Program-made: the position numbers and the translations under genes
From: Crocinitomicaceae bacterium
GTDB taxonomy: Bacteria; Bacteroidota; Bacteroidia; Flavobacteriales_D; Crocinitomicaceae
Direction: 5' to 3'
NCBI GenBank assembly: GCA_029252405.1
Contig: JAQXBM010000088.1
Coordinates: forward strand, 1-61,068
DNA length: 61,068 nucleotides
Shown: positions 38,729 to 46,694 of the stretch, in pieces
Position numbering within the stretch: position 1 is the first letter of the stretch
How the letters are laid out: every line of letters starts with the position of its first letter
Notes under the pieces: model-generated
Databases searched by the model: none
Told to the model about the DNA's origin: nothing
The model's input: the letters and a program-made list of their open reading frames with translations, nothing else

Positions 38729-39133
38729 ATGAATCCTTTGCTATTAGCACGCACTACCGAGACTCCCAGAGTAGATTTCAATGCAAAATCTGGTCTATTA
38801 AAACTAGAAGGGCGGTCGTGGCCAGAAGACGTTTCACCGTTTTACACTCCCCTCTTGGAGTGGTTTAAAGAATATGTCAGCACGGAGCCTGAACAGACAG
38901 ATTTTTATGTGACTTTGGAATACTTTAATTCTGCCACATCCAAGATGATCTACAAGCTGTTTATTACGTTGTGTGACTTGGCAAGAAAAGGTTCAAAGGT
39001 CAATATTCACTGGTGTTATCAAGCGGATGATGAAGAAATGGAAGAGGTTGGACAAGAGTACCGATCTGCCATTCATTGCTCTGCTGATTCTTACTCTTTT
39101 GAGCTTGTTTCTATTGATGATTACCCTTGGTAA
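38729..39133 (+). CDS. SiaC-type (DUF1987) regulatory phosphoprotein
   Basis: This 134-residue protein has the full DUF1987/SiaC pattern: TPRVDFNAKSGLLKLEGRSWPED (12-34), FYTPLLEWFKEYV (38-50), YFNSATSKMIYKLF (65-78; the phosphorylated residue in the family lies in this NSATSK stretch) and KVNIHWCYQADDEEMEEVGQEY. In Pseudomonas, SiaC is phosphorylated by a kinase, dephosphorylated by a PP2C phosphatase and controls a diguanylate cyclase. None of those partners is encoded nearby, so this is an orphan copy, transcribed against its neighbours between holB and ricT. Confidence 0.85.
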   Translation: MNPLLLARTTETPRVDFNAKSGLLKLEGRSWPEDVSPFYTPLLEWFKEYVSTEPEQTDFYVTLEYFNSATSKMIYKLFITLCDLARKGSKVNIHWCYQADDEEMEEVGQEYRSAIHCSADSYSFELVSIDDYPW

Positions 39134-39155
39134 AAAGAGGAAAAGGCGTTCTAAT

Positions 39156-40274
39156 TTATGCCTTGTGAATATACCTCATCACCTCAAAGCACAATTGTGT
39201 GAATAAGATTTTCGGGTTGGCATTTCGCTCAATGTGATAGTGCGCATCGCTAAAGGTTTCCAAAAAGCTTCCGATGTTATTTCCTGTGATGAATCGCGCG
39301 AATTTCTCCAAAAAGTCCATTTCTTCCTCTGAAACACGCGTCAATGTGTCTTCCGTGTAGTTTTTGAGCAAACTCTGACGGAACATGTGCAATGCATACT
39401 TCAAAAACACCTTCTGAAACTCACGGCTTTTGTTACTGATCCCTTCGGACCAATCCATCATTTCGAGGACGTTTTTCTTGTAACAAACGCGCATCAGTTG
39501 AATGAAATGTTCCCGATTTTCATCTTGCTCAGCATGATCTCCCAAAAACTCAAGTGCTTCAATTAAATCGCCATCAACCCTTGCAGCAATGCTATCCGCA
39601 TTTCCAGGTGATTGATTCTTGTTTTGACGCAAAAACAGGCTCAAATCCTCCATTCTGATTCGAGGCACACGCACTTTTTGCGTTCGAGACAAAATCGTTT
39701 GGAGCATCATTTCTTGTGACTCTGCCATCAAAATAAACAAGGTGTTCCCTGGAGGTTCCTCCAAAATCTTCAAGAGTTTATTCGCGCTTGATTGGTTCAT
39801 TTCCTCAGCCATCCAGATCATCATTACTTTGTAACCTCCCTCGAAGGAGCGCAGGTTCAGCTTTTTAATGATTTCTTGACTTTCGTCCTTCCCAATGATG
39901 GGTTTTCGCTCTTTAGGGTCGATGAACTTGATCCAATCGTTTAGGTCGAAATAGGGATTTTCGGTAATGATTTCGCGCCATTCAGAAATTAGCCCATCAG
40001 AAACTTTACTGATCGGCTGAATGGTTGGAAAGGAAAAATGCAAATCAGGATGCTGGAGCTTTGTAATTTTTTTACACGATTGGCATTCGCCGCAACTGTC
40101 TGTTTCTTGCTTGTTTTCACAGAATAAATACTGAACAAATGCGAGTGCGACCGGCAGAACTCCGTATCCTGCTTTTCCAAGAAATAACTGGGCATGACTG
40201 ATGTGATCTTGATTGATTTCATTGATCAATTTTTCCTTCAATTCTGCATGTCCAACAACCTCTGAAAAGCGCAT
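39156..40274 (-). CDS. holB: DNA polymerase III delta' subunit
   Basis: This 372-residue AAA+ clamp-loader subunit starts MRFSEVVGHAELKEKLI. Its Walker A region GKAGYGVLPVA (33-43) lacks the GKT/S, as expected for delta', which does not hydrolyse ATP. Zinc ligands are Cys52, Cys61, Cys64 and Cys67. HPDLHFSFP, MNQSSANKLLKILEEPP and the SRC-like QTILSRTQKVRVPRI follow. It helps load the sliding clamp during replication. A TACTTTTG box lies four bases before the ATG, which predicts a leaderless mRNA. The 3' end converges with the SiaC-type gene. Confidence 0.9.
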   Translation of the reverse strand: MRFSEVVGHAELKEKLINEINQDHISHAQLFLGKAGYGVLPVALAFVQYLFCENKQETDSCGECQSCKKITKLQHPDLHFSFPTIQPISKVSDGLISEWREIITENPYFDLNDWIKFIDPKERKPIIGKDESQEIIKKLNLRSFEGGYKVMMIWMAEEMNQSSANKLLKILEEPPGNTLFILMAESQEMMLQTILSRTQKVRVPRIRMEDLSLFLRQNKNQSPGNADSIAARVDGDLIEALEFLGDHAEQDENREHFIQLMRVCYKKNVLEMMDWSEGISNKSREFQKVFLKYALHMFRQSLLKNYTEDTLTRVSEEEMDFLEKFARFITGNNIGSFLETFSDAHYHIERNANPKILFTQLCFEVMRYIHKA

Positions 40275-40278
40275 GAGC

Positions 40279-40286
40279 CAAAAGTA
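40279..40286 (-). promoter_or_regulatory. -7 box adjoining the holB ATG
   Basis: On the minus strand TACTTTTG is followed by four bases and the ATG (40274), the same spacing as at 23167 and 23274. No TTG lies at the -33 distance. Confidence 0.45.
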
Positions 40287-40539
40287 GTGGAAAAATTGGA
40301 ATAATTTTTGGCTAGTAGGCTGCGAACCAACTCGGTTTTCCTTATTTTTAACCTCAGGTCGATCTTAGAGGAAGGTGTTTGAGAAACGGTGCTGTAGAAA
40401 TAACCCCTTTTTAAGGCGCTTTGACGAAAAAATTCGTTTTTTGCCCATAAATGTGTTGTTAGCTATTAACTTCAATCTTGAAAACCATGCTTTGATTTAA
40501 GATCGAACTGGGGTTTTAGAAACCGATAAACAAAAACAG

Positions 40540-41829
40540 ATGAAAAAAGTATACATGTTTGTTTCGTTGTTCATGGCTTCCTTTGGAAGTATGGCAGCAA
40601 CTGCAGAAGCAACTACAATTATTGAAAACGTGGAGATGGACGCCGTTTCTGTATCAATTACAGTAACGAGCGATGGAAAACCTGTTTCGGGAGCTCTCGT
40701 GAAAATCGTGAATGGAAAAACAGTTGTTGCTGCGGGAACAACGAACGAATCAGGAGTTGCTGCAATCAAATTGCCAACTTACAACGGTGAAGGTGTCACA
40801 ATCGAAGTGTATCACCGTCTATATAAAACAATGAAGAAACAGTCTGTCGTCCTATCAGATGGTGGTAATGTTCCTTTTGCGCTAAGAAGTAAATCTTCTG
40901 CTATCTCTGAAGTTGAAGCGGAAGCTCAAGCAAAAGAAGAGAAACTCAACGAGAAGATTCAAGGAAAAGAAGAATCGAAAGCGGAGTACGAAAAACGCAT
41001 GGCTGAAGCGAAAGAGCGTCAGGAAAAACTTCAACAAGAAACGGCTGAAGTTAAGACGGAGACGGAAGAGCGTGTGAAAGAAACGGAAGAAGCGCGAAAA
41101 GAGATTGAGGCGAAGGAGAAAGAAATGGAAGCTAAACGTCAAGAAATCGAAAAGATGAAGACGGAGAAGGAAGCGCAACTGAGTGAAGGTGCTGCTGATC
41201 GCGAAGCTGAAATGAGAAAGCGCAAGGAAGAGCAAGAAGCACGCATGAAAGCCATCGAAGAAGAGAAGGCGAAGAAAATGGAAGAGGTGGATGCCTCAGC
41301 AGCGGAACGCGAAGCGGCGAAAGCTCAAAAAGCCCAAAAAGAGGCGGCAAAAGATGCTGAGCAAGCAGCAAAAGACAAGGAAAAAGCCTTGAAAGAAGAA
41401 AAAGAGCGCGCTGAAGATGATTCAAAGGCTGCAAAAGAGAGCGTAAAGGCAGAAGAGAAAGCTGAAAAGGCTGAAAAGGAAGCCATGAAAGAGGCGGAAA
41501 AAACGCAGAAAGAAGCCGAAAAAGCACAGAAAGAGGCAGAAAAGGCTCAAAAAGAAGCGGAAAAAGAAGCAAAAGAGCTTCAAAAAGAAGCGAAGAAAGC
41601 CGAAGCTCTTCAGGGTAAAATTGATAAGTTGGACTCAGACCAAAAAGGCATCGACGAGGCTCGAAAGAAATTGGACGACAAGCAGAAGAAACTAGATAAG
41701 AAAATAGCAAAAGGTAAAAAGTTGGACAAGCTTGAAACTGAACAACAGAAGTTGGAGGTTGAACATTCAAAATTGGATGAAAAGCAAAACAAACTAGACT
41801 CTAAGCGTAAAAAATTGATGAAAAAATAA
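40540..41829 (+). CDS. Secreted Ig-like protein with a long charged coiled coil
   Basis: The product has 429 residues. A signal peptide (1-20) is followed by one Cna-B/Ig-like domain (about 34-117; VTSDGKPVSGALVKIVNGKTVVAAGTTNESG). From about 118 to the end the chain is an almost uninterrupted helix rich in Lys, Glu and Ala, with repeats such as EKAQKEAEK between about 315 and 345 and DEKQNKLDSKRKK near the end. That composition suits a coiled coil or a single alpha helix some tens of nanometres long, spanning or stiffening the periplasm. It resembles TolA-like or Pal-less linkers in composition only. A C-UUCG-G hairpin terminates the gene. Confidence 0.8.
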   Translation: MKKVYMFVSLFMASFGSMAATAEATTIIENVEMDAVSVSITVTSDGKPVSGALVKIVNGKTVVAAGTTNESGVAAIKLPTYNGEGVTIEVYHRLYKTMKKQSVVLSDGGNVPFALRSKSSAISEVEAEAQAKEEKLNEKIQGKEESKAEYEKRMAEAKERQEKLQQETAEVKTETEERVKETEEARKEIEAKEKEMEAKRQEIEKMKTEKEAQLSEGAADREAEMRKRKEEQEARMKAIEEEKAKKMEEVDASAAEREAAKAQKAQKEAAKDAEQAAKDKEKALKEEKERAEDDSKAAKESVKAEEKAEKAEKEAMKEAEKTQKEAEKAQKEAEKAQKEAEKEAKELQKEAKKAEALQGKIDKLDSDQKGIDEARKKLDDKQKKLDKKIAKGKKLDKLETEQQKLEVEHSKLDEKQNKLDSKRKKLMKK

Positions 41830-41850
41830 CATTCTTTCATCTAGAATTAT

Positions 41851-41886
41851 AACTCCCTTGAGCTTCGGTTTGAGGGAGTTTTTTTA
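41851..41886 (+). terminator. Intrinsic terminator with a UUCG tetraloop
   Basis: A 13-bp stem starting AACTCCCTTGAGC (four G-T pairs) is closed by C-UUCG-G and followed by seven Ts. Confidence 0.9.
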
Positions 41887-41919
41887 TTGTTCTACTTTCT
41901 CCAAGTAAAATTAATTTTG
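41887..41919 (+). promoter_or_regulatory. Promoter of the sigma/SUMF1 operon
   Basis: TTG (41887-41889), a 22-base spacer and TAATTTTG (41912-41919) match the Bacteroidota consensus, giving a leader of about 55 bases before the ATG at 41983. It starts inside the preceding terminator T run. Confidence 0.5.
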
Positions 41920-41982
41920 CCGAGAATGTCACTTTTTCGCGTTTCAATCTACTTACATATCAACTAACGAGTTTCAACCTCA

Positions 41983-42498
41983 ATGAGTCAATCAAAACAG
42001 GATATATTTCTTGAACTTTACGAACCTATTCATGATAAGTTCGAGCGCTTCTGCAGGGCGCGTGTGTATGGAAATATGGAGCATGGAGACTTGATCAATG
42101 AGACGCTTCTAGTTGCATTTGAAAAACTGGATACTTTAAAATCGAAAGACGCATTCCTTGGGTTTCTATTTGGAATTAGTGTTAAAATTCTCTCTAACAA
42201 TCATAAAAAGCTAACCGAGAGGCACCTTAACCCTGAAGACAAAAGTTCTTACAAAGCGCCTTCTGAAAACAATACGGAACTAGACGCTGAGATACATTTT
42301 TTGTACAAAGCTCTTTCTGAGTTATCGGAAGATCAGCGCGAATGTTTGATCTTATTTGAAATCACTGGATTTAAAATTAAAGAAATAGCCAACATTCAAA
42401 ACGCAAGTGAAGATGCCGTTAAGCAGCGGTTGAAACGAGGAAGAAAACGTTTGTCTGAAATCATGACATTCGAATCAGAATTAAAAACTGGAAGGTAA
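41983..42498 (+). CDS. ECF RNA polymerase sigma factor
   Basis: This 171-residue protein has sigma region 2 at about 8-75 (DLINETLLVAFEKLDTLKSKDAFLGFLFGISV) and region 4 at about 105-165 (LSELSEDQRECLILFEITGFKIKEIANIQNASEDAVKQRLKRGRKRLSE, a clear helix-turn-helix). No region 3 and no signal are present, as expected of the ECF group. It would direct RNA polymerase to a dedicated regulon. The next gene starts two bases later and encodes a membrane protein of anti-sigma layout, so the pair probably works as one sensor-switch. Confidence 0.88.
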   Translation: MSQSKQDIFLELYEPIHDKFERFCRARVYGNMEHGDLINETLLVAFEKLDTLKSKDAFLGFLFGISVKILSNNHKKLTERHLNPEDKSSYKAPSENNTELDAEIHFLYKALSELSEDQRECLILFEITGFKIKEIANIQNASEDAVKQRLKRGRKRLSEIMTFESELKTGR

Positions 42499-42500
42499 TT

Positions 42501-43910
42501 ATGGACAACCAACAAAACATAGATGCACTTTTTGCGAAGGCCAAGTTGACTCCAACGGCAATTCCTTTCAATGAATCAAAGGACCTTTTCATTAAAAATG
42601 TGCCGGGCGGAAGCTCAGCATCAAAAGGAAAAGGTCGATTTTTTAACTTGATAAACCTTCTAATTATGATTGGTATACTAGGGACATTGTCCTTTTTTAT
42701 AGTCTTTTCTGTTTCAACGGCAGGAAAAGAAACCTCAGGTGTAACACTTCAATACACGGAAAAACAAGGCCAAGTTACCAAAGCCGACGATGCAACTACA
42801 AACGAACCGCTTCAAACGGAGACAATCACCTCAGGAGCAACCGAAAATAAAAGAGTCTCTTGGGCTGATTTAATCAAAACTATCCCCCCAAGGGAGATCT
42901 ACTTAAAAAGAGTGTTGACATTACATGATAGAAGATACACCAAACCACTTCTTCAGGAACCCTCTTTGCAATATCCTGATCACACCCCATTTCCAAAATT
43001 GACGGATGCTGAAATCGCTGCCAATCACAGGCAAAAAAGAAAAATGGTCAAAGCTTTATCCAAGTTTGATCGAAAAAAATATTCCTATATCCCCTCGGGG
43101 TCATACTTATACAAGGGGGATACCGTTTCGGTTCAGTCATTTTTTATGCGGCGCGAAGAGGTGACAAACCTGGAGTATCGAACCTTCCTTTTTGACCTGC
43201 TTATTCAAGACAGAAAGAATGACTTTCTCAATGTTGCGCCGGATCAAACACTATGGACAACAGCTCTGGACGATTCGTTAATCAGCTTTCAAAAGGACTA
43301 TTTCTCAAATGTCCTTTACAACGGTCACCCTGTTGTGAATGTCTCGGAAAAAGGAGTGCAAATGTATTGCGATTGGTTAACAATTGAGACTAATAAGCTT
43401 CGAGATGATGACCCTATCAATGATGTAAGAATTCCTCAGTTATTTGAATGGACATACGCCGCTTCCAACTTAGGAAAACAAACAACTTATCCATGGGAAG
43501 GAAAATCGCTCACTACAAATGACGTCTTTAACGCCAACTTCAAACTAGACCAATACAAAGGTAGTTTAGATCAAATCAAGCCGAAAACCAAGAAAAAGAG
43601 GCATAAGGTGGCGCGAACAACTTTTGAACATACGGTAGGATTGATGATCGCCTGGACAAAAACCTATGAACCAAATGAGCTTGGGCTATACAACATGAGT
43701 GGAAATGTTGCCGAAATGGTGTCAACAACTACAGTCCCAAATTCATTTCAAATTGCAAAACCCAATGAAAAACAGCTAGTAACATGCGGTGGCAGCTGGA
43801 TGAGTTCTCCCGAAGACTTGAAAGTTTTTAATGAAAGCTTGACCGATTACATCGATGGGCACCCTTCTGTTGGTTTCAGAGTAGTTGTTACATATTTCAG
43901 CCAAAACTAG
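42501..43910 (+). CDS. Membrane-anchored SUMF1-domain protein, probable anti-sigma partner
   Basis: The product has 469 residues: a short cytoplasmic head (1-46), one transmembrane helix (about 48-71), a Ser/Thr-rich linker (72-115), a connector with basic helices (115-190), then a SUMF1/formylglycine-enzyme-like domain to the end (SYIPSGSYLYKGDTVSVQSFFMRREEVTNLEY near 194-225, NMSGNVAEMV near 400, CGGSWM near 427, GFRVVV at the end). The catalytic cysteines of formylglycine enzymes are absent between GGSW and GFR, as in GldJ/GldK, so it should bind rather than modify. Position, topology and the sigma gene two bases upstream suggest an anti-sigma factor with a SUMF1 sensor. Confidence 0.8.
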   Translation: MDNQQNIDALFAKAKLTPTAIPFNESKDLFIKNVPGGSSASKGKGRFFNLINLLIMIGILGTLSFFIVFSVSTAGKETSGVTLQYTEKQGQVTKADDATTNEPLQTETITSGATENKRVSWADLIKTIPPREIYLKRVLTLHDRRYTKPLLQEPSLQYPDHTPFPKLTDAEIAANHRQKRKMVKALSKFDRKKYSYIPSGSYLYKGDTVSVQSFFMRREEVTNLEYRTFLFDLLIQDRKNDFLNVAPDQTLWTTALDDSLISFQKDYFSNVLYNGHPVVNVSEKGVQMYCDWLTIETNKLRDDDPINDVRIPQLFEWTYAASNLGKQTTYPWEGKSLTTNDVFNANFKLDQYKGSLDQIKPKTKKKRHKVARTTFEHTVGLMIAWTKTYEPNELGLYNMSGNVAEMVSTTTVPNSFQIAKPNEKQLVTCGGSWMSSPEDLKVFNESLTDYIDGHPSVGFRVVVTYFSQN

Positions 43911-43929
43911 AATATAACTCTGAATCATT

Positions 43930-43967
43930 ACTCCCTTGTCCCCACAATCGGGATGTGGGAGTCCTTT
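43930..43967 (+). terminator. Hairpin between the SUMF1 gene and the convergent VTT gene
   Basis: Arms 43930-43942 and 43950-43962 form a 13-bp stem with one mismatch. The T run after it is poor (CCTTTC), so terminator strength is uncertain. Confidence 0.55.
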
Positions 43968-43979
43968 CATTCAACAGAG

Positions 43980-44555
43980 CTAACTCAGAAAATAATGGTA
44001 GCTCGAAAGATACACTGTAATCAATACCGCTTCCCCAATAAACAGTGCCAATAGATACTTCCAAAACATGATTCTCGTTCGTCCTGCGACGTAGCAAATA
44101 AGATCAGTTGGAACAACAGGGAAAAAGGACCAACCCAGCACGATCCAAAAACCGTACTTTCTTATCTTTTTATCTATTCTGTTGATCTTTTTGCCCTTTT
44201 TTTCTCCAAATTCAAAAAACTGGGCGGCATAATAGATGAAGGTTCCGGAGCCCAATATTCCAAGTATTGAAATAATGAAAACCATCCATAACTTATCAGG
44301 AAAAAACAGAGCTCCAGCCAGCACGAAGGGTGTGCTCGGAATCAAAAATAGTCCTCGAATTAGGCTAATGGAGAAATACACGCCAATTGCCAAACCACTA
44401 AACTCACTCACAAATTCTTGAATTCCTCTTGCGGTAAACTGTTTTGGAAACACGAAATAGAGAACTATTGCCGATACGATGAACAGAATCCAGATGGCTA
44501 AAACGACTTTTTTAGTTCGCGGTGCTTGTACAAAGGTGGAAATTCGTTTTATCAT
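43980..44555 (-). CDS. VTT/DedA-TVP38-family membrane protein
   Basis: The product has 191 residues with five or six membrane helices. The family core is visible: IPSTPFVLAGALFF (73-86), then GILGSGTFIYYAAQFF (98-113), and the second half YGFWIVLGWSFFPVVPTDLICYVAG (134-158) with the conserved proline and aspartate. Proteins of this type move or flip lipids and help maintain membrane potential; the substrate here is unknown. The gene is convergent with the SUMF1 gene and divergent from the EamA gene. Confidence 0.85.
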   Translation of the reverse strand: MIKRISTFVQAPRTKKVVLAIWILFIVSAIVLYFVFPKQFTARGIQEFVSEFSGLAIGVYFSISLIRGLFLIPSTPFVLAGALFFPDKLWMVFIISILGILGSGTFIYYAAQFFEFGEKKGKKINRIDKKIRKYGFWIVLGWSFFPVVPTDLICYVAGRTRIMFWKYLLALFIGEAVLITVYLSSYHYFLS

Positions 44556-44707
44556 GCGTTCTGAATACTCAGAGTGGTCCTGAAAGGTTAGTTAAGTCAA
44601 AAGTGATCGTTGGAAATCTTTCGATCAATTCTTTACACGCTGAAATTGGCTTTTTCTGTTTAAACAGGAATGATTCTTTATTCTACTCTTTTCGTACTTT
44701 CGCACCC

Positions 44708-45595
44708 ATGTTCGGGAAGTTCAAATACCATATTTTGCTTCACCTCATCATTTTGATGTGGGGATTTACGGGCATACTTGGTAAAATTATTCCACTTGAT
44801 CCAATACCGATTGTTTGGTACCGCGTTCTAATTGCTGTTGTTTCTCTAGGGTTGATTTTGCCCCTTTTGAAACGGTCCTTGAAATTGAATTCCTTTCGTG
44901 AGTTTATTTATCTCGGCCTTGTGGGGATAGTCGTTGCGCTGCATTGGGTCACGTTTTACATGGCCATCGATCTGTCCACAGCGTCGCTTGGAATCTTGTG
45001 TTTGTCTACAACGACCATTCATGTTGCCTGGCTCGAACCCATCGTAATGGGAAGAAAATTCTCTTGGATTGAAATGGCTTTGGGGTTAATCGTCATTTAC
45101 GGAATCTATTTTGTCTCTTCCGATTTCGATGCGAAAGAATTTGAAGCACTTGCCTACGGCTTGACCTCTGCTTTGCTCGCTGCTACATTTTCCGTGTTCA
45201 ATGGCAAGCTAGCGATGACGATGGCTCCATCAAAAATCACCTTTTACGAAATGTTGGTGGGTGGTGTCTTTCTAACTGTTCTTTTGATCTTTAGAGGAGA
45301 AATGAACGCTGGCCTATTGGACCTTGTTTGGGAAGACGTTCTTTGGTTGCTCTTTTTAGGATTGTTGTGCACTTCTTTTGCCTTCCTTGTGACCGTGGAA
45401 TTGTTGAAACGACTTGGAGCATTCACGGTGTCTTTGAGTATCAACATGGAGCCGGTTTATACCATCGTTCTCGCGATTGTACTTTTGGGTGAAAACAAAA
45501 TCGTGGGAACGCAATTTTACATTGGCTCTACGATTATCGTAGCGGTGGTAATTGCCAACCCAATACTGAAACGAGTGATGCGAAAATCAAGCTGA
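44708..45595 (+). CDS. EamA/DMT-family transporter
   Basis: I start at ATG 44708, giving 295 residues and ten membrane helices in two EamA repeats (about 8-135 and 155-285). The first repeat begins HLIILMWGFTGILGKII and includes IVVALHWVTFYMAIDLSTASLGILCL; the second ends SLSINMEPVYTIVLAIVLLGE. The longer frame upstream reads into the intergenic region. DMT proteins export or import small metabolites such as amino acids or their analogues; the substrate cannot be told. A near-consensus TACTTTCG lies five bases before the ATG. Confidence 0.87.
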   Translation: MFGKFKYHILLHLIILMWGFTGILGKIIPLDPIPIVWYRVLIAVVSLGLILPLLKRSLKLNSFREFIYLGLVGIVVALHWVTFYMAIDLSTASLGILCLSTTTIHVAWLEPIVMGRKFSWIEMALGLIVIYGIYFVSSDFDAKEFEALAYGLTSALLAATFSVFNGKLAMTMAPSKITFYEMLVGGVFLTVLLIFRGEMNAGLLDLVWEDVLWLLFLGLLCTSFAFLVTVELLKRLGAFTVSLSINMEPVYTIVLAIVLLGENKIVGTQFYIGSTIIVAVVIANPILKRVMRKSS

Positions 45596-45691
45596 TTTAA
45601 TTCCAGTAACCTTTCTATTACGCTAACGTAACCATACAAAGAAGTTTTAAAACAGATACTAATTTTTAAGCTCGAAGAAATTACGTATTAT

Positions 45692-45699
45692 TATATTTG
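45692..45699 (+). promoter_or_regulatory. -7 box of the universal stress protein gene
   Basis: TATATTTG is an exact TAnnTTTG match, 49 bases before the ATG. No TTG is seen at -33, so an alternative sigma factor or activator may be needed. Confidence 0.45.
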
Positions 45700-45748
45700 T
45701 AGCCAAATACTGCAACCAACGAAATCAAGTTAACTAGAACCTCAACTT

Positions 45749-46567
45749 ATGAAACCTAAAAACTTTATTGTTCCTCACGATTTTACCAATGTGGCAAACA
45801 TCGCCTTGGAACATGCAATCGCAACAGCTAAGCCACTTGGAGCGGAAATTTACCTTCTCCACGTAGTAGGAAAAAATAAGGAAATCAACGCTGCAGAAGC
45901 AAAATTAGAGGATATTGTCTCCAACTATCCATCTGATGTAAAAATCATCCCATCTGTACGTGTAGGAAATATTTTTGAAGATATCGGTGATTTCGCCGCT
46001 GAGCATCACGCTGAGTTGATCTTCATGGGTACACACGGAACACACGGGTGGCAACACTTAACAGGAATGAATGCCTTGAAGGTAATTACGCATTCATCGG
46101 TTCCTTTTGTGATTGTTCAAGATAAAACAGCCAAAGAAACGGGTTACGATAGCATCGTATTGCCGTTGGATTTGAACAAAGAAACAAAGCAAAAACTCGC
46201 GATTGTTGCGAACATTGCAAAGTACTTCAAATCGAAAGTGCACGTTATTACACCAGAAGAAAAAGACGAGTTCTTAAGTCACAAGGTGAGTGCAAACATC
46301 AAATTTGCGAAGAAGTATTTCTCTGAACGCGATATTGATGTGACGACGAAAATCGTTCCTAGTAGCGGTTTCGATAACGAAGTGGTGAAGCACGCTGTAA
46401 ACATTGACGCAGATTTGATCGCCATCATGAACTTGAATAAAAACAACGTTCTTGGAGTATTGACTGCAAGTCACGAGGAATACATCATCACAAACGATGC
46501 GAAGATTCCCGTATTGATTGTAAATCCAATTGAAGGATTGAATACACTAGCGGTAGATTTCAACTAG
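45749..46567 (+). CDS. Tandem universal stress protein
   Basis: The product has 272 residues with two Usp domains: 1-135 (IVPHDFTNVANIALEHAIATAKPLGAEIYLLHVV, then LIFMGTHGTHGWQHLTGMNA, a nucleotide-binding-loop-like stretch, and SSVPFVIV) and 140-265 (SIVLPLDLNKETKQKLAIVANIAKYFKSKVHVI ... ADLIAIMNLN ... KIPVLIV). The second domain lacks the GxxG loop, so only the first may bind ATP. Usp proteins support survival under stress by a largely unknown mechanism. It has its own promoter box and a strong terminator. Confidence 0.88.
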   Translation: MKPKNFIVPHDFTNVANIALEHAIATAKPLGAEIYLLHVVGKNKEINAAEAKLEDIVSNYPSDVKIIPSVRVGNIFEDIGDFAAEHHAELIFMGTHGTHGWQHLTGMNALKVITHSSVPFVIVQDKTAKETGYDSIVLPLDLNKETKQKLAIVANIAKYFKSKVHVITPEEKDEFLSHKVSANIKFAKKYFSERDIDVTTKIVPSSGFDNEVVKHAVNIDADLIAIMNLNKNNVLGVLTASHEEYIITNDAKIPVLIVNPIEGLNTLAVDFN

Positions 46568-46589
46568 AGCGTAAAGTCTGAACATATTT

Positions 46590-46630
46590 AACCCTGACAT
46601 CCATCCATCGGCGGATCGTCAGGGTTTTTT
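46590..46630 (+). terminator. Intrinsic terminator after the usp gene
   Basis: AACCCTGAC pairs with GTCAGGGTT across a partly paired loop, followed by six Ts (46625-46630). Confidence 0.85.
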
Positions 46631-46641
46631 CGTTCCTGAAA

Positions 46642-46669
46642 TTTGGTTGATTCCAACCACCTGCGTTTG
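46642..46669 (+). promoter_or_regulatory. Possible promoter of the SGNH hydrolase gene
   Basis: TTTG (46642-46645) and TGCGTTTG (46662-46669, one mismatch) are 16 bases apart and lie 25 bases before the ATG. Confidence 0.35.
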
Positions 46670-46694
46670 ATTTACGTTCACAAATACCTTATTT

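Noticed and set aside
41470-41590. Short tandem repeats inside the coiled-coil gene
   Set aside because: They encode the repeated EKAQKEAEK helix and are explained by the protein; not a separate DNA repeat.
41132-41770. Long leucine/serine-rich frame opposite the coiled-coil gene
   Set aside because: It is the complement of Glu/Lys codons in the coiled coil; such shadows arise from composition alone.
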